Source: Pseudomonas cremoris (GTDB lineage: Bacteria > Pseudomonadota > Gammaproteobacteria > Pseudomonadales > Pseudomonadaceae). From it: a stretch of DNA of 64,000 nt. A program made the position numbers and the translations under genes. Where the stretch lies: assembly GCF_014230465.1 (NCBI RefSeq), contig NZ_JAAXCY010000002.1:310001-374000 (forward strand). The letters are read 5' to 3'. Numbering within the stretch: the first letter of the stretch is position 1; each line of letters begins with the position of its first letter. Below are positions 39,418-48,922 of the stretch, piece after piece. The notes under the pieces were generated by a model. That model did no database searches and had not been told where the DNA came from. It saw only the letters and a program-made list of their open reading frames with translations.

Positions 39418-41991
39418 ATGAGTTTCAACACGCCCGCCAGCACTGGAATTTGGTCCCTGACACGCCCTCGTTTGACGTTTACCGCGCGCTGCCTGTTGCT
39501 GCTCAGTGGGGCTCAGGCGATGAGCGCCCAGGCCGTCGAAAACGTCGAATTCAACCCGGCCTTTTTTCCTGACGGTGCAGGTGGCCAGCAGGTCGATATT
39601 TCGAAATTCAGCCAAGGCAACATCGTGCTGCCCGGCAGTTATCGCACCGACGTCTACCTCAACGGCCAGTGGCTCGGCCGCGAAACCTTGTCCTTCGTTG
39701 CCGTTGAAGGCAAAGATTCTGCACAAATGTGCCTGGAGCGTGATGCACTGCTGCGGGCAGGCGTTGACCTGGACGCGGTGCAACAACAATCTGCCGAGAC
39801 CGGCGCGCCACCGCCGCCGCCGTTTGACCGCTGCGCGAACATCGCCACTTACCTGCCAGGCGCCACCAGCCAGTTCGACTCAGGCGAAAACCGCCTGGAC
39901 CTTCAGATTCCACAGATCTACCTGACACGCAAGGCGCGCGGCTACGTGGACCCCAAACACTGGGACAGTGGGGTCGATGCCGCTTTTGTACGCTACAACG
40001 CCAACACCTTCGCAACGAGCACCAACGGTCGCTCGTCCAACTCTCACTACCTGGGCCTGAACACCGGGCTCAACCTGGGCGATTGGCATTGGCGCCACAA
40101 TGGCAGCTTCAGCCAGACCGACGCTGGCTCGGGCTACCAAAGCAGCAGCACCTATGTGCAGCGCGAGTTGAGCCCACTGCGCTCGCAAGTGGTGATAGGC
40201 GAGATCTACACCCCTGGCGAACTGTTCGACAGCGTGCGCCTTCGCGGTGCCAGCCTGTTCACCGATGATCGAATGCTGCCCGACTCCCAGACGGGATTCG
40301 CCCCGGTCGTACGAGGCATTGCCGAGACCAATGCCCGGGTCACCGTACGCCAGCGTGGCGTGTTGCTCGATGAAGTGTCGGTCGCGCCAGGCCCGTTTGT
40401 GCTCAACGACCTGTTTCCCACCGGCTATGGCGGCGACCTGACCGTCACGGTGACCGAAGCCGACGGCCGTCAACGCGAATTCATCGTACCGTTTGCCGCC
40501 AACGCCAACCTGCTGCGTGCAGGCCACAACCGATACTCCTTAAGCTTCGGCCTGCTGGACGAAATTGGCCTGCAAAACCCGCCCAAGCTGATGCAAGCCA
40601 CTTACCAACACGGCCTGAACAATTTGCTGACCGGCTACACCGGGGCGGTGGTGGGCGAAGACTATCGCTCGCAATTGGTGGGTACGGCCTTCAACACCCC
40701 GTTTGGCGCACTGTCTTTTGACCTGACCAACTCCAACGCCTACCTGCCGGGATACGGTTCCCGCGAGGGACAAAGCGTGCAGTTGCGCTACAGCAAGAAC
40801 TTCACCGATACCGGGACCCACTTTGCCCTTGGTGCCTATCGCTATTCCACCGAAGGCTTCCTGACCGTCGGCGATGCGGCGCGGGTTCGGGACCTGGCCA
40901 TCGAGGGCCGCAGCCTGGACAACCTGTCGCGCATCCGCGACAGGATGGACATCAGCCTCAACCAGAGTCTGGGCAACGGCTCGGTGTACCTCACCGGCTC
41001 CTCGCAAAACTACTGGAACCGCTCCAGCGGCAACGTGACCTTCACGGCAGGCTACACCAGCAGTTGGAAAGGCATGAACTACACCCTCAGCGCCCAGCGC
41101 ACCACGGACCTGCTCAGCGACAGGGTCGACAAGCAAGTGGAACTGAGCGTGAGCCTGCCGCTGGGCAGCGACGCACGTGCGCCGACCTTGACCACCACGG
41201 CCTACCGCGGCAACCAAAGCAGTGGCGAGCGGGTGAACCTCGGCGGCACCCTGGGCGAGCGCAGCGAGTTTAGCTACGGGCTGGGTGGCACCCGCACCCA
41301 AGGTAGTAGCAACACGATGTCCGCCGATATGAAGTACCAGGCCAGTCATGGCGTGTTGTCCGCCGGTTACGGGCAAAGCAACGCCTACCGCGCAACGTCC
41401 TTGGGTATTACCGGCGGCATCGTCGCCCATGCAGGCGGCGTCACCTTTGCCCCGGAACTGGGCGACACCATCGGCATCGTCCAGGCCCCGGATGCCCAAG
41501 GTGCGCGGATCAATGGCAACCATGGTTCCCAAATCGGTAAGAGCGGCTATGCCGTGGTGCCACACCTCACGCCGTATCGCCAGAACGTCGTGGAACTGGA
41601 CCCCAAGGACCTCTCCGTGGACGTGGAACTCAAGACCGCCGCGCAAAACATCGCGCCTCGCGCGGGGTCGGTGGTGAAGCTGCAGTTTGAGACCACCAGT
41701 GGCCAGGCGATCTTGATCACGGCGTTGCGTGAGGATGGAAGCCTGTTGCCGTTCGGTTCGGATGTGTTTGATGAAGACGGAGCCAGCGTCGGAATTGTCG
41801 GGCAAGGCGGTAAAGCGTTCGTGCGCGTATCACGGCAGCAGGGGCAACTGACCGTCAAGTGGGGCCAGAACGCCAATGCCACCTGCCGACTCCACTACGC
41901 CTCTGCCGAACGACCTGATGCCGATGGCGCCCGCCGTTTGAGCCATCTGGATGCCGGTGTTTGCCAGGCAGACGCCCCAAAGGAACAATGA
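39418..41991 (+). CDS. Fimbrial outer-membrane usher
   Basis: 857 residues from the ATG at 39418 (GGAA upstream; ATG 39409 is the alternative). The signal is followed by the periplasmic N domain (ENVEFNPAFFPDGAGGQQVD, LPGSYRTDVYLNGQWLGRET), the 24-strand barrel with plug (about 140-650; GPFVLNDLFPTGYGGDLTVT, IVPFAANANLLRAGHNRYSL) and C-terminal Ig domains with a terminal Cys pair (ATCRLHY / LDAGVC). Ushers take chaperone-subunit pairs and extrude the fibre. Its TGA overlaps the ATG of the first adhesin gene. Confidence 0.95.
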   Translation: MSFNTPASTGIWSLTRPRLTFTARCLLLLSGAQAMSAQAVENVEFNPAFFPDGAGGQQVDISKFSQGNIVLPGSYRTDVYLNGQWLGRETLSFVAVEGKDSAQMCLERDALLRAGVDLDAVQQQSAETGAPPPPPFDRCANIATYLPGATSQFDSGENRLDLQIPQIYLTRKARGYVDPKHWDSGVDAAFVRYNANTFATSTNGRSSNSHYLGLNTGLNLGDWHWRHNGSFSQTDAGSGYQSSSTYVQRELSPLRSQVVIGEIYTPGELFDSVRLRGASLFTDDRMLPDSQTGFAPVVRGIAETNARVTVRQRGVLLDEVSVAPGPFVLNDLFPTGYGGDLTVTVTEADGRQREFIVPFAANANLLRAGHNRYSLSFGLLDEIGLQNPPKLMQATYQHGLNNLLTGYTGAVVGEDYRSQLVGTAFNTPFGALSFDLTNSNAYLPGYGSREGQSVQLRYSKNFTDTGTHFALGAYRYSTEGFLTVGDAARVRDLAIEGRSLDNLSRIRDRMDISLNQSLGNGSVYLTGSSQNYWNRSSGNVTFTAGYTSSWKGMNYTLSAQRTTDLLSDRVDKQVELSVSLPLGSDARAPTLTTTAYRGNQSSGERVNLGGTLGERSEFSYGLGGTRTQGSSNTMSADMKYQASHGVLSAGYGQSNAYRATSLGITGGIVAHAGGVTFAPELGDTIGIVQAPDAQGARINGNHGSQIGKSGYAVVPHLTPYRQNVVELDPKDLSVDVELKTAAQNIAPRAGSVVKLQFETTSGQAILITALREDGSLLPFGSDVFDEDGASVGIVGQGGKAFVRVSRQQGQLTVKWGQNANATCRLHYASAERPDADGARRLSHLDAGVCQADAPKEQ

Positions 41992-42947
41992 TGAAGCATT
42001 CTATTAAGTTCATTTCAACAGTGCTGATGCTTGCGTTGCCACTTGCAGCTCATGCGGCGTGCGACACCTACATGAACTCAGATCATGGCGTCACCCTTCC
42101 AAGCACCATCACCGTGCCTGACAGCCTTCCAGTGGGGGGATTAATTACTCGTCAACCATTCACTGGCGTCGTCCCAGACCGCTTCATCACCTGCCGGACC
42201 GCTACCATCATTTCGCTCTTCGGTCGCTATCCACGAGGGACAGACCCGCTAACCCAAGCCTATCCCACTGAGGCTCCAGGCGTTGGCATGCGTATCTCAA
42301 TCAGGGATTCGCGCCCGGCGACAAACTTTTTTTCGATAGTCAGCGGCCAACAAGTACTACCGTCCGGAACACACCCCATCTTCACAAACGCAGAAGTGTA
42401 CTTCTACAAGATCGGGCCGATAACGGGCGGCACTGTGCCGAGCGGAAGCATCTTCGATTACAAAATGCACAACGGTGGAGGCGTGTTCCCAGGCCGTTTT
42501 ATCCTGCGGCTCAACAACTCGGTGCGTTTTGTCAGGCTCGCGGCCACTTGCGACCTGGCCGCCGGTGATGTCAGCCGCACCATCACCTTCGCCCCAATAA
42601 AAACCACCGACCTGAAAGACGTCAATGTTGCCGGCATGCAGAACTTCAACCTAACCGCACACTGTACCAACGCCAGCAACGTCACCTTTCGTTTCAGCGG
42701 TGCCCCTGCCGCAGGAAACAATCTGCTCTTCGCAAACACTGGCACGGCCAATGGGGTAGCCCTGTGGATGGCTTCAAACCTGAGCGGCGTCCAGCAGACC
42801 ATTTCACCCAATGCCAATAACGTGCGCACGGTGCCCGTTGCCGGCAATGTCGCGATCTTGCCGATGGTCGCCGCCTACCACAAAAACGGCACGGTCGGCG
42901 CGGGCACGCTCGTAAGTAACGCCACCGTCAACATCACTTACAACTGA
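41991..42947 (+). CDS. Two-domain fimbrial adhesin-like subunit 1
   Basis: 318 residues from the ATG at 41991, overlapping the usher stop, with AAAGGA upstream. A signal peptide (1-22, ending AAHA) is followed by a variable domain (about 23-180; opening TLPSTITVPDSLPVGGLITR) and a C-terminal pilin domain from about 184 (ATCDLAAGDVSRTITFAPIK to GTLVSNATVNITYN). This plan of a lectin-like domain plus pilin domain without a donor strand is that of tip adhesins such as FimH. The ligand is unknown. First of three tandem paralogues. Confidence 0.82.
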   Translation: MKHSIKFISTVLMLALPLAAHAACDTYMNSDHGVTLPSTITVPDSLPVGGLITRQPFTGVVPDRFITCRTATIISLFGRYPRGTDPLTQAYPTEAPGVGMRISIRDSRPATNFFSIVSGQQVLPSGTHPIFTNAEVYFYKIGPITGGTVPSGSIFDYKMHNGGGVFPGRFILRLNNSVRFVRLAATCDLAAGDVSRTITFAPIKTTDLKDVNVAGMQNFNLTAHCTNASNVTFRFSGAPAAGNNLLFANTGTANGVALWMASNLSGVQQTISPNANNVRTVPVAGNVAILPMVAAYHKNGTVGAGTLVSNATVNITYN

Positions 42948-42985
42948 TGGCGCCAGCCTCACATGCCTCATCGCGGAGTTGAAAA

Positions 42986-43930
42986 ATGAAGTTGTCGGTT
43001 AAATGTCTTTTGATACTGATGTGCCTCGGCCTGCCGGTTGCCGCCCAGGCTGCCTGCAATAGATACCCCAACTCGCAAAACAGTGTTTCTTTTCCAAGCA
43101 CCATTACGGTGCCGGAAAGCCTGGGAGTGGGCCAACTCATCACCAGCCAGACATTCGCGGGGCCCTATCCGACGTTTTACATGTACTGCCATTCACCCAC
43201 CCCAACATTCCTCACCGGCCGGTTTTCAACCGCGGTGTCGGCGCCAGGTGGGCTCATCTATCACACCAACGTCCCAGGCATTGGCATGCGCGTGATGGTG
43301 ACGCTGACTTCCGGCGCGCCCTACTCCGCCAAGCTCCGAACTGAAAGCCTCGTATCAGCCCCAGGAAACATCCTCTGGGGCGCGACCCGGTTGGTCGCGC
43401 AGTTTTACAAACTAGGGCCCGTCACCACCGGAACACTGCCGAGCGGTGAGATTCAACATAACAACTGGGACGGTGGCAAAGGTCACTACCGCATGATCCT
43501 TAACACCTCCATACGCTTCGTCAACCCAGCTACCACCTGCGACCTCGCGACGGGCGATGTCAACCGCACCATCACGCTCCCCACAGTGCGCGTCTCAGAC
43601 TTCAACGACGGCGTAAACACAGGCGCCCGCGACTTCGAACTGACGGCCAATTGCAAAAGCGCCTCCAGCGTCACCTTTCGATTTACGGGAACCCCGGCCT
43701 CAGGTAACCCCACACTTTTCGCCAATACCGGATCGGCTACCGGGGTTGCGGTGTGGCTTTACTCACGTATCAGCGGCGCGCCGCAAACCATCAGCCACAA
43801 CGGCACCCGCACGGTCGCTGTTTCCAGTAATCGCGCAGTGTTGCCACTTGGCGCCGCTTATCACCGAAACGGCACGGTTGGCCAAGGCACGCTGGCCAGT
43901 ACGGCCACCGTGAACATCACCTACAACTGA
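42986..43930 (+). CDS. Two-domain fimbrial adhesin-like subunit 2
   Basis: 314 residues with the same plan as its neighbours: signal (1-22, ending AAQA), variable domain opening FPSTITVPESLGVGQLITS, then the pilin domain (TTCDLATGDVNRTITLPTVR to GTLASTATVNITYN). The pilin half is nearly the same in subunits 2 and 3, while the first half differs widely between all three apart from the opening motif and a short GTLPSG region. Confidence 0.82.
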   Translation: MKLSVKCLLILMCLGLPVAAQAACNRYPNSQNSVSFPSTITVPESLGVGQLITSQTFAGPYPTFYMYCHSPTPTFLTGRFSTAVSAPGGLIYHTNVPGIGMRVMVTLTSGAPYSAKLRTESLVSAPGNILWGATRLVAQFYKLGPVTTGTLPSGEIQHNNWDGGKGHYRMILNTSIRFVNPATTCDLATGDVNRTITLPTVRVSDFNDGVNTGARDFELTANCKSASSVTFRFTGTPASGNPTLFANTGSATGVAVWLYSRISGAPQTISHNGTRTVAVSSNRAVLPLGAAYHRNGTVGQGTLASTATVNITYN

Positions 43931-44018
43931 GAACGCAAAGCACAGGATTGAAAATTTAGCTGCCGAAGCCCTCCTCCAATGAGAAGGAGGGGTCTATAGC
44001 CCTTGGAGAAAAACAAAA

Positions 44019-44948
44019 ATGGAACCGGCTATAAAATTCATTTCAATAACGCTGATTTTTGGGTTGCCGCTTACCTCCCACGCGACGTGCGGCAGGTATC
44101 AAAACGACACGTTTACACTCAATCTGCCGGCGACTATCGCTGTGCCAGACAGCCTTCCTATCGGCAGTGTCATAACCCGCCAGGCATTCAACGGCACGGC
44201 TCCCAACTGGAGCACGACCTGCATCCTGGCTACCCGATGGGTCAATGGGCGCTACCCTAATAATCACAATCAGGGTGTCCACCCTACCGAGGTACCAGGC
44301 ATCGGCGTGGCCGTTCGAATGACATTTGGCAACGGAGGCAATGCACTATTTACGCTTCATAACATAGCTGCGCTCACCTTTTCCGGACCGTCATCGAGCT
44401 TCACTTCGGCAGAAGCAACTTTCTACAAGATTGGCCCAGTCACCACAGGAACAGTGCCCAGCGGATACTTCTTCGAGCAGAAGTGGACTAAGACTTCGAG
44501 CACGTTTCGCCTGCAACTTGGCAGCCCGGTGCGCTTCATCAGGCCTGCCGCCACCTGCGACCTGGCGACTGGTGACGTCAACCGCACGATCACGCTCCCC
44601 ACCATACAAGCCAGGGCCTTGAATGATGCCGTCTCTGCGGGCGCACTCAACTTTGAACTGACGGCCACTTGCACCAACGCCAGCAACGTCACCTTTCGCT
44701 TCACCGGCACCCCCGCCATTGGAAACAACGCGCTGTTCGCCAATACCGGCGGTGCCGGTGGCGTGGCGTTATGGCTGTATTCACGCATCAGTGGCCCTCC
44801 CCAAACCATCAGCCACAACGGCACGCGCACGGTCGCTGTTTCCGGCAATCGTGCGGTGTTGCCGCTTGGCGCCGCTTACTACCGAAACGGTGTGGTTGGC
44901 CAAGGCACGCTGGCCAGCACGGCCACTGTGAACATCACCTACAACTGA
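44019..44948 (+). CDS. Two-domain fimbrial adhesin-like subunit 3
   Basis: 309 residues: signal (1-22), variable domain opening NLPATIAVPDSLPIGSVITR, then the pilin domain (ATCDLATGDVNRTITLPTIQ to GTLASTATVNITYN). The ribosome site is TTGGAG ahead of an A-rich spacer. Third of the tandem adhesin set; 18 bases precede the first short pilin. Confidence 0.82.
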   Translation: MEPAIKFISITLIFGLPLTSHATCGRYQNDTFTLNLPATIAVPDSLPIGSVITRQAFNGTAPNWSTTCILATRWVNGRYPNNHNQGVHPTEVPGIGVAVRMTFGNGGNALFTLHNIAALTFSGPSSSFTSAEATFYKIGPVTTGTVPSGYFFEQKWTKTSSTFRLQLGSPVRFIRPAATCDLATGDVNRTITLPTIQARALNDAVSAGALNFELTATCTNASNVTFRFTGTPAIGNNALFANTGGAGGVALWLYSRISGPPQTISHNGTRTVAVSGNRAVLPLGAAYYRNGVVGQGTLASTATVNITYN

Positions 44949-44966
44949 AACCAGAAGGAAACCCTG

Positions 44967-45494
44967 ATGAAACTGCGACACCTCCCTTTAATACTGGCCA
45001 TCACGGCAGGCATGGCCGGCACGGCTGCCCAAGCGGCGACCACAGGCAATTTGCAATTTGCCGGCACGGTCAACGCGGGCACGTGCAACCTGGCGGCTGG
45101 CGATGAGAATCGCACCATTACATTGCCAACGATCAAGGTCCCAGATCTCGATACGAGCCCGTTCGCGGGGAGTTTTGATTTCGAGATATCTGCCGACTGT
45201 GAGTCGGACCTGCGAAATGTGATTTTCCTGTTCACCGGTACTGCGTCTTCCGGCAACGGCCTGCTGTTTTCCAACACAGGAACCTCCGGTGGCACAGCCC
45301 TTTGGTTGACGTCTCGGTTACCAAACCTTCTAACCATCCCTGCCAACGGCACACCCGCCCAGCGAAGCCGAACAGTAGCTACAAGCGGCAACAAGGCAAT
45401 ACTTGCGCTCAGAGCGGCCTACCACAAAACCGATGTTGCGGTAAGCCAAGGCACCCTGGCCAGTGCCGTGACGGTCTCTATTACTTACAACTAG
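44967..45494 (+). CDS. Single-domain minor fimbrial subunit a
   Basis: 175 residues with a signal (1-24, ending AAQA), an N-terminal strand TTGNLQFAGTVNAGTCNLAA, a Cys pair (GTCNL / SADCESD) and the C-terminal strand GTLASAVTVSITYN. It resembles the pilin half of the adhesins (CNLAAGDENRTITLPTIKV) but has its own donor strand, so it could polymerise. A tip-adaptor or minor-pilin role is likely. Confidence 0.85.
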   Translation: MKLRHLPLILAITAGMAGTAAQAATTGNLQFAGTVNAGTCNLAAGDENRTITLPTIKVPDLDTSPFAGSFDFEISADCESDLRNVIFLFTGTASSGNGLLFSNTGTSGGTALWLTSRLPNLLTIPANGTPAQRSRTVATSGNKAILALRAAYHKTDVAVSQGTLASAVTVSITYN

Positions 45495-45506
45495 AAGGAG
45501 CGCCTG

Positions 45507-46037
45507 ATGAAATTTCGACATCTTCCCTTCCTGTTCGCAATCACAGCAGGCCTGGCCAGCACGGCCGCCCAAGCGGCGACCACTGGCACATTGCGCTTTG
45601 TTGGCCAGGTCAACGCGGGCACGTGCAACTTGGCGGCTGGCGACGTGAACCGCACCATTACATTGCCGACAATCAAGATTTCAGACTTAGCGTCGACAGT
45701 TTACGCCGGAGCTCACGACTTCAATATCACTGCCGACTGCGAATCAGACATTCGCAACGTGATTTTCCTGTTCACCGGTACAGCCTCTAACGGAAATGGC
45801 GCGCTGTTTTCAAATACAGGAACCTCTCAAGGTATAGGCTTGTGGCTTGCAGACCGGACTGGGACCGGCCACTCCACCATCCCCGCGAACGGCAGCGTCC
45901 CCCAGCGCAGTCGGACAATTGCGACGAGCAGCAGCAAAGCAATCCTGCCGCTGACAGCGGCGTACTACAAAACGGGTTCAGCCATCACCCAAGGTACCCT
46001 GGCCAGTGCGGTTACCGTTTCCATTACCTACAACTGA
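45507..46037 (+). CDS. Single-domain minor fimbrial subunit b
   Basis: 176 residues, a close paralogue of the preceding gene: signal (1-24), donor strand TTGTLRFVGQVNAGTCNLAA, core CNLAAGDVNRTITLPTIKIS and C-terminal strand GTLASAVTVSITYN. It starts 12 bases after its paralogue with GAAGGAG as ribosome site. Last gene of the fimbrial operon, followed by a terminator. Confidence 0.85.
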   Translation: MKFRHLPFLFAITAGLASTAAQAATTGTLRFVGQVNAGTCNLAAGDVNRTITLPTIKISDLASTVYAGAHDFNITADCESDIRNVIFLFTGTASNGNGALFSNTGTSQGIGLWLADRTGTGHSTIPANGSVPQRSRTIATSSSKAILPLTAAYYKTGSAITQGTLASAVTVSITYN

Positions 46038-46055
46038 CGGGATGATTGCGAGCAC

Positions 46056-46092
46056 AAAAAAATGCCCAGCCTCTACAGGCCGGGCATTTTTT
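46056..46092. terminator. Bidirectional terminator between fimbrial operon and phaF
   Basis: AAAAAATGCCCAGCC pairs with GGCCGGGCATTTTTT with one mismatch around a short loop, with A and T runs on the two sides. It serves the fimbrial operon on the plus strand and phaF on the minus strand. Confidence 0.9.
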
Positions 46093-46106
46093 GTGCCCTG
46101 AAACAG

Positions 46107-47054
46107 TCAGGACTGACTGGACGGCATCGGCGTTACCGGCGTTGCAGTCGCAGTGGCGGCAGGGGTAGGCGCGGACACCGAGTTGGCTGTCGAAACGCTG
46201 GGTGCCGAAGTGGCTGGCTTGGCAGCAACAGCGGGCTTGGCCGCCGCAGGCTTTTTGGCCACCGCTGGTTTTTTCGCCACGGCAGGTTTTGCCGCAGGCT
46301 TAACCGCTGCCGGCTTGGCGGCCGGTTTCGCGGCGGCTGGCTTGGCAGCAGCAGGTTTGGCCGCTGCGGTTTTAGCCGCAGGCTTGGCTGCTGCTTTGGC
46401 CGCAGGTTTCGCCGCGGGCTTGGCAGCCGCCTTAGCGGCCACAGGTTTAGCAGCAGGCTTGGCGGCCGGTTTGGAAGCGGCGGCTTTTGCCACAGGCTTG
46501 GCAGCGGCTTTTGCTGGGGCCTTGGCCGCCGGTTTTGCAGCCGGCTTGGCGGCAGCTTTTACCAATGGCTTGACTGCAGTTTTAGCGGCGGGTTTTGCAG
46601 CAGCGGTTTTAGCGGCAGGCTTGGCAGCCGGTTTGGCCGCTGCGGCTTTTACCGGCGCCACTTTGGCGCCGGTGAGTTTTTCGATTTGCTTGGTCAGGGT
46701 GTCGACCTTGCTGTGCAGCGTCTTCAGTTCGGCTTTGCTAGGCACGCCCAGTCGCGAAATGGCACTGTTGAGGCGCTTGTCGAACGTTTCTTCCAACTTG
46801 CCCCAGGCGTCAGAAACGCTCGACTTGGCGGAGCCGGCAGTTGCCTTGGCCGCTTCAACTTTTTTACCGACGGTGCTTTTGGTCAATTTCTCGGCCTTCT
46901 CGCCGTCCTTGACCAAAGTCTCGAAGTATTTGCCGCCGTCACTGCTAACCTTCGAGTACACGCCTAAACCAGCCAGCCAGATCTTACGGGAATATTTTTC
47001 AACTTCCCCGACCCACGAGCTGCCTTCTTTCTGAGTAGTCTTTTTAACAGCCAT
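46107..47054 (-). CDS. phaF: Phasin PhaF with histone H1-like tail
   Basis: 315 residues. The N-terminal phasin part (1 to about 140) has EKYSRKIWLAGLGVYSKVSS and a heptad-rich stretch (LKTLHSKVDTLTKQIEKLTG), and coats PHA granules. From about 140 the protein is a long Ala/Lys/Pro tail of AAKPA-type repeats like histone H1, which in P. putida PhaF binds DNA and helps granules segregate with the chromosome. It follows phaI by 12 bases. The low-complexity tail gives strong spurious frames on the other strand. Confidence 0.96.
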   Translation of the reverse strand: MAVKKTTQKEGSSWVGEVEKYSRKIWLAGLGVYSKVSSDGGKYFETLVKDGEKAEKLTKSTVGKKVEAAKATAGSAKSSVSDAWGKLEETFDKRLNSAISRLGVPSKAELKTLHSKVDTLTKQIEKLTGAKVAPVKAAAAKPAAKPAAKTAAAKPAAKTAVKPLVKAAAKPAAKPAAKAPAKAAAKPVAKAAASKPAAKPAAKPVAAKAAAKPAAKPAAKAAAKPAAKTAAAKPAAAKPAAAKPAAKPAAVKPAAKPAVAKKPAVAKKPAAAKPAVAAKPATSAPSVSTANSVSAPTPAATATATPVTPMPSSQS

Positions 47055-47066
47055 CCCGATGTCTCC

Positions 47067-47489
47067 TTAGTGTTTACGCGCGACACGTTCGAGCAATGCC
47101 GTCAGCTCTTCGAGCTTAGCAGAGAGTGTCTCCACGTCATGTTTAGACGCAATGCCGATTCGATTCAAGGCACTTGCAACACGAGTATCAAAAGCTTTTT
47201 CAACTTTATCCAGCTGAACTTCTACCAGACCTTTGACGGAGGAGACATTACTCTTTACTTGGTCAATCTGACTGTTGGCGGCCTCAAGTTGTTCAACTGC
47301 AACTTTTTTGCCTTTACTTTCAATATGTTGACCAGTTCTAACCAGCTCTTTGAAGTACTCGCTGCCCTCGCTTCCGACCTTGGCGTAGGCACCAAGACCC
47401 GCCAGCCAAATCTTGCGGGCGTAGGATTTAACGTCGCTCAAAGCACTGGTTTGGGCGTCGATTTTTTTCTTCAAGATAACTTTGGCCAT
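47067..47489 (-). CDS. phaI: Phasin PhaI
   Basis: 140 residues from the ATG at 47489 (GAGGTG upstream). It shares the phasin core with PhaF (SYARKIWLAGLGAYAKVGSE) and ends in a coiled coil (DVETLSAKLEELTALLERVA) with no basic tail. It is a small granule coat protein and the first phasin gene of the phaI-phaF pair. Confidence 0.95.
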   Translation of the reverse strand: MAKVILKKKIDAQTSALSDVKSYARKIWLAGLGAYAKVGSEGSEYFKELVRTGQHIESKGKKVAVEQLEAANSQIDQVKSNVSSVKGLVEVQLDKVEKAFDTRVASALNRIGIASKHDVETLSAKLEELTALLERVARKH

Positions 47490-47593
47490 GGTGCACCTCA
47501 CGCAAAAAAGGGGGGAGGAACGGCCCACAGGAGTTGAGGGCGTGGGCACAAAGTAGGAGGAAAAATTAGAATCGGCACCCTAGAACACCACGA

Positions 47594-47869
47594 TCAAGCC
47601 AACGCTTTGTCCAAGGCTTTCTCGATTTCGGACTTGATGGTGCCACTCATGGCTGACATCAACAGCCCCAGTTCCACATCAATGCGCAGTGAATCATCGG
47701 CCACTAGTACCGTGCCTTTAACTCCCGAACGCTTGAGGTTCAAGGTATCGCCGGACCACGACGGCTCCAGGCCATATTGCTCCTGAAGTTTTTGCGCCAA
47801 CTTGTCGGCCTTCGCCCGCGCGCCGTCTTTACCCAGGGAATGTGCACGCTCAACGGTAATACGGGCCAT
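47594..47869 (-). CDS. Polyhydroxyalkanoic acid system family protein
   Basis: 91 residues: ARITVERAHSLGKDGARAKA, then YGLEPSWSGDTLNLKRSGVK and a helical end (TIKSEIEKALDKALA). It belongs to the small family often found beside PHA genes; its role is not established. It lies upstream of phaI in the same direction, with 104 bases between. Confidence 0.87.
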   Translation of the reverse strand: MARITVERAHSLGKDGARAKADKLAQKLQEQYGLEPSWSGDTLNLKRSGVKGTVLVADDSLRIDVELGLLMSAMSGTIKSEIEKALDKALA

Positions 47870-47945
47870 TGCAATGACTCCTCTTTATAGCTGTATGGAT
47901 ACCTTCTATGCGGCAAAAGGTCTCGGTGGCCGTCATTCTATACCT

Positions 47946-48080
47946 TGTAGTGAGCGGGCTTGCCCCGCGCTGGACTGCGAAGCCGCCCCAAAACCAGGCA
48001 ACGCGGTTCTTCCTGGAAGAATGCGCCTGCCGAATTAGGACCGCTTCGCAGCCCAGCGCGGGGCAAGCCCGCTCACTACA
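47946..48080. repeat. REP element, family B
   Basis: 135-base inverted repeat with outer arms TGTAGTGAGCGGGCTTG and complement, matching 20233-20367; between the PHA genes and ubiE. Confidence 0.92.
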
Positions 48081-48151
48081 AATGAGCCTTGCCAAGACAA
48101 AGCAAGCCTTGGGGATTATCATGTCCCGCATTCTCTTTTGGTGACAGCGAT

Positions 48152-48922
48152 ATGACTGATCAGCGCAAAGGCAGCAATGCCGAACCCACCACTCACTTCG
48201 GCTTCAAGAACGTCCCGGAAAGCCAAAAGGCGGAAAAAGTCGCTGAGGTGTTCCACTCCGTTGCCGCCAAGTACGACTTGATGAATGACGTGCTTTCCGG
48301 CGGCATGCACCGCCTGTGGAAGCGTTTCACCATCGAGTTGTCGGGCGTACGTACCGGCAACCGCGTGCTGGACATCGCCGGCGGCACGGGCGACCTGGCG
48401 GCCAAATTCTCCAAGCTCGTTGGCCCGACCGGCCAAGTGGTGCTGGCGGACATCAACGGTTCGATGCTCAAGGTCGGCCGCGACCGCCTGCTGGATAAAG
48501 GCGTGGCCGGCAATATCGAATTCGTCCAGGCCGACGCTGAAAAGCTGCCGTTCCCCGACAACCATTTCGACTGCGTGACCATCGCCTTCGGCCTGCGCAA
48601 CGTCACCCACAAGGAAGACGCGATCCGCTCGATGCTGCGCGTACTCAAGCCGGGTGGCCGCCTGTTGGTGCTGGAATTTTCCAAGCCGACCAACGCCATC
48701 ATGTCCAAGGTCTACGACACCTACTCCTTCGCCTTCATGCCATTGATGGGCAAGTTGATCACCAATGACGCCGAGAGCTACCGCTACCTGGCCGAATCGA
48801 TCCGCATGCACCCCGACCAGGAAACCCTGAAGTCGATGATGGTGGAAGCCGGTTTCGACCGCGTGACCTACCACAACATGACGTCCGGCATCGTCGCCCT
48901 GCACCGTGGTATCAAGCCCTGA
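48152..48922 (+). CDS. ubiE: Ubiquinone/menaquinone C-methyltransferase
   Basis: 256 residues from the ATG at 48152. SAM-dependent C-methyltransferase of ubiquinone synthesis. Motif I is [15 protein letters not shown], motif [20 protein letters not shown] and motif [21 protein letters not shown]. The N-terminal [20 protein letters not shown] is characteristic. Its stop overlaps the ubiJ start (TGATG). Confidence 0.98.
   Translation: MTDQRKGSNAEPTTHFGFKNVPESQKAEKVAEVFHSVAAKYDLMNDVLSGGMHRLWKRFTIELSGVRTGNRVLDIAGGTGDLAAKFSKLVGPTGQVVLADINGSMLKVGRDRLLDKGVAGNIEFVQADAEKLPFPDNHFDCVTIAFGLRNVTHKEDAIRSMLRVLKPGGRLLVLEFSKPTNAIMSKVYDTYSFAFMPLMGKLITNDAESYRYLAESIRMHPDQETLKSMMVEAGFDRVTYHNMTSGIVALHRGIKP

Noticed and set aside
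46062..47034. Gly/Arg-rich and Ala-rich plus-strand frames opposite phaF
   Set aside because: They mirror the AAKPA repeat codons of the phaF tail; no start signals or domains of their own.
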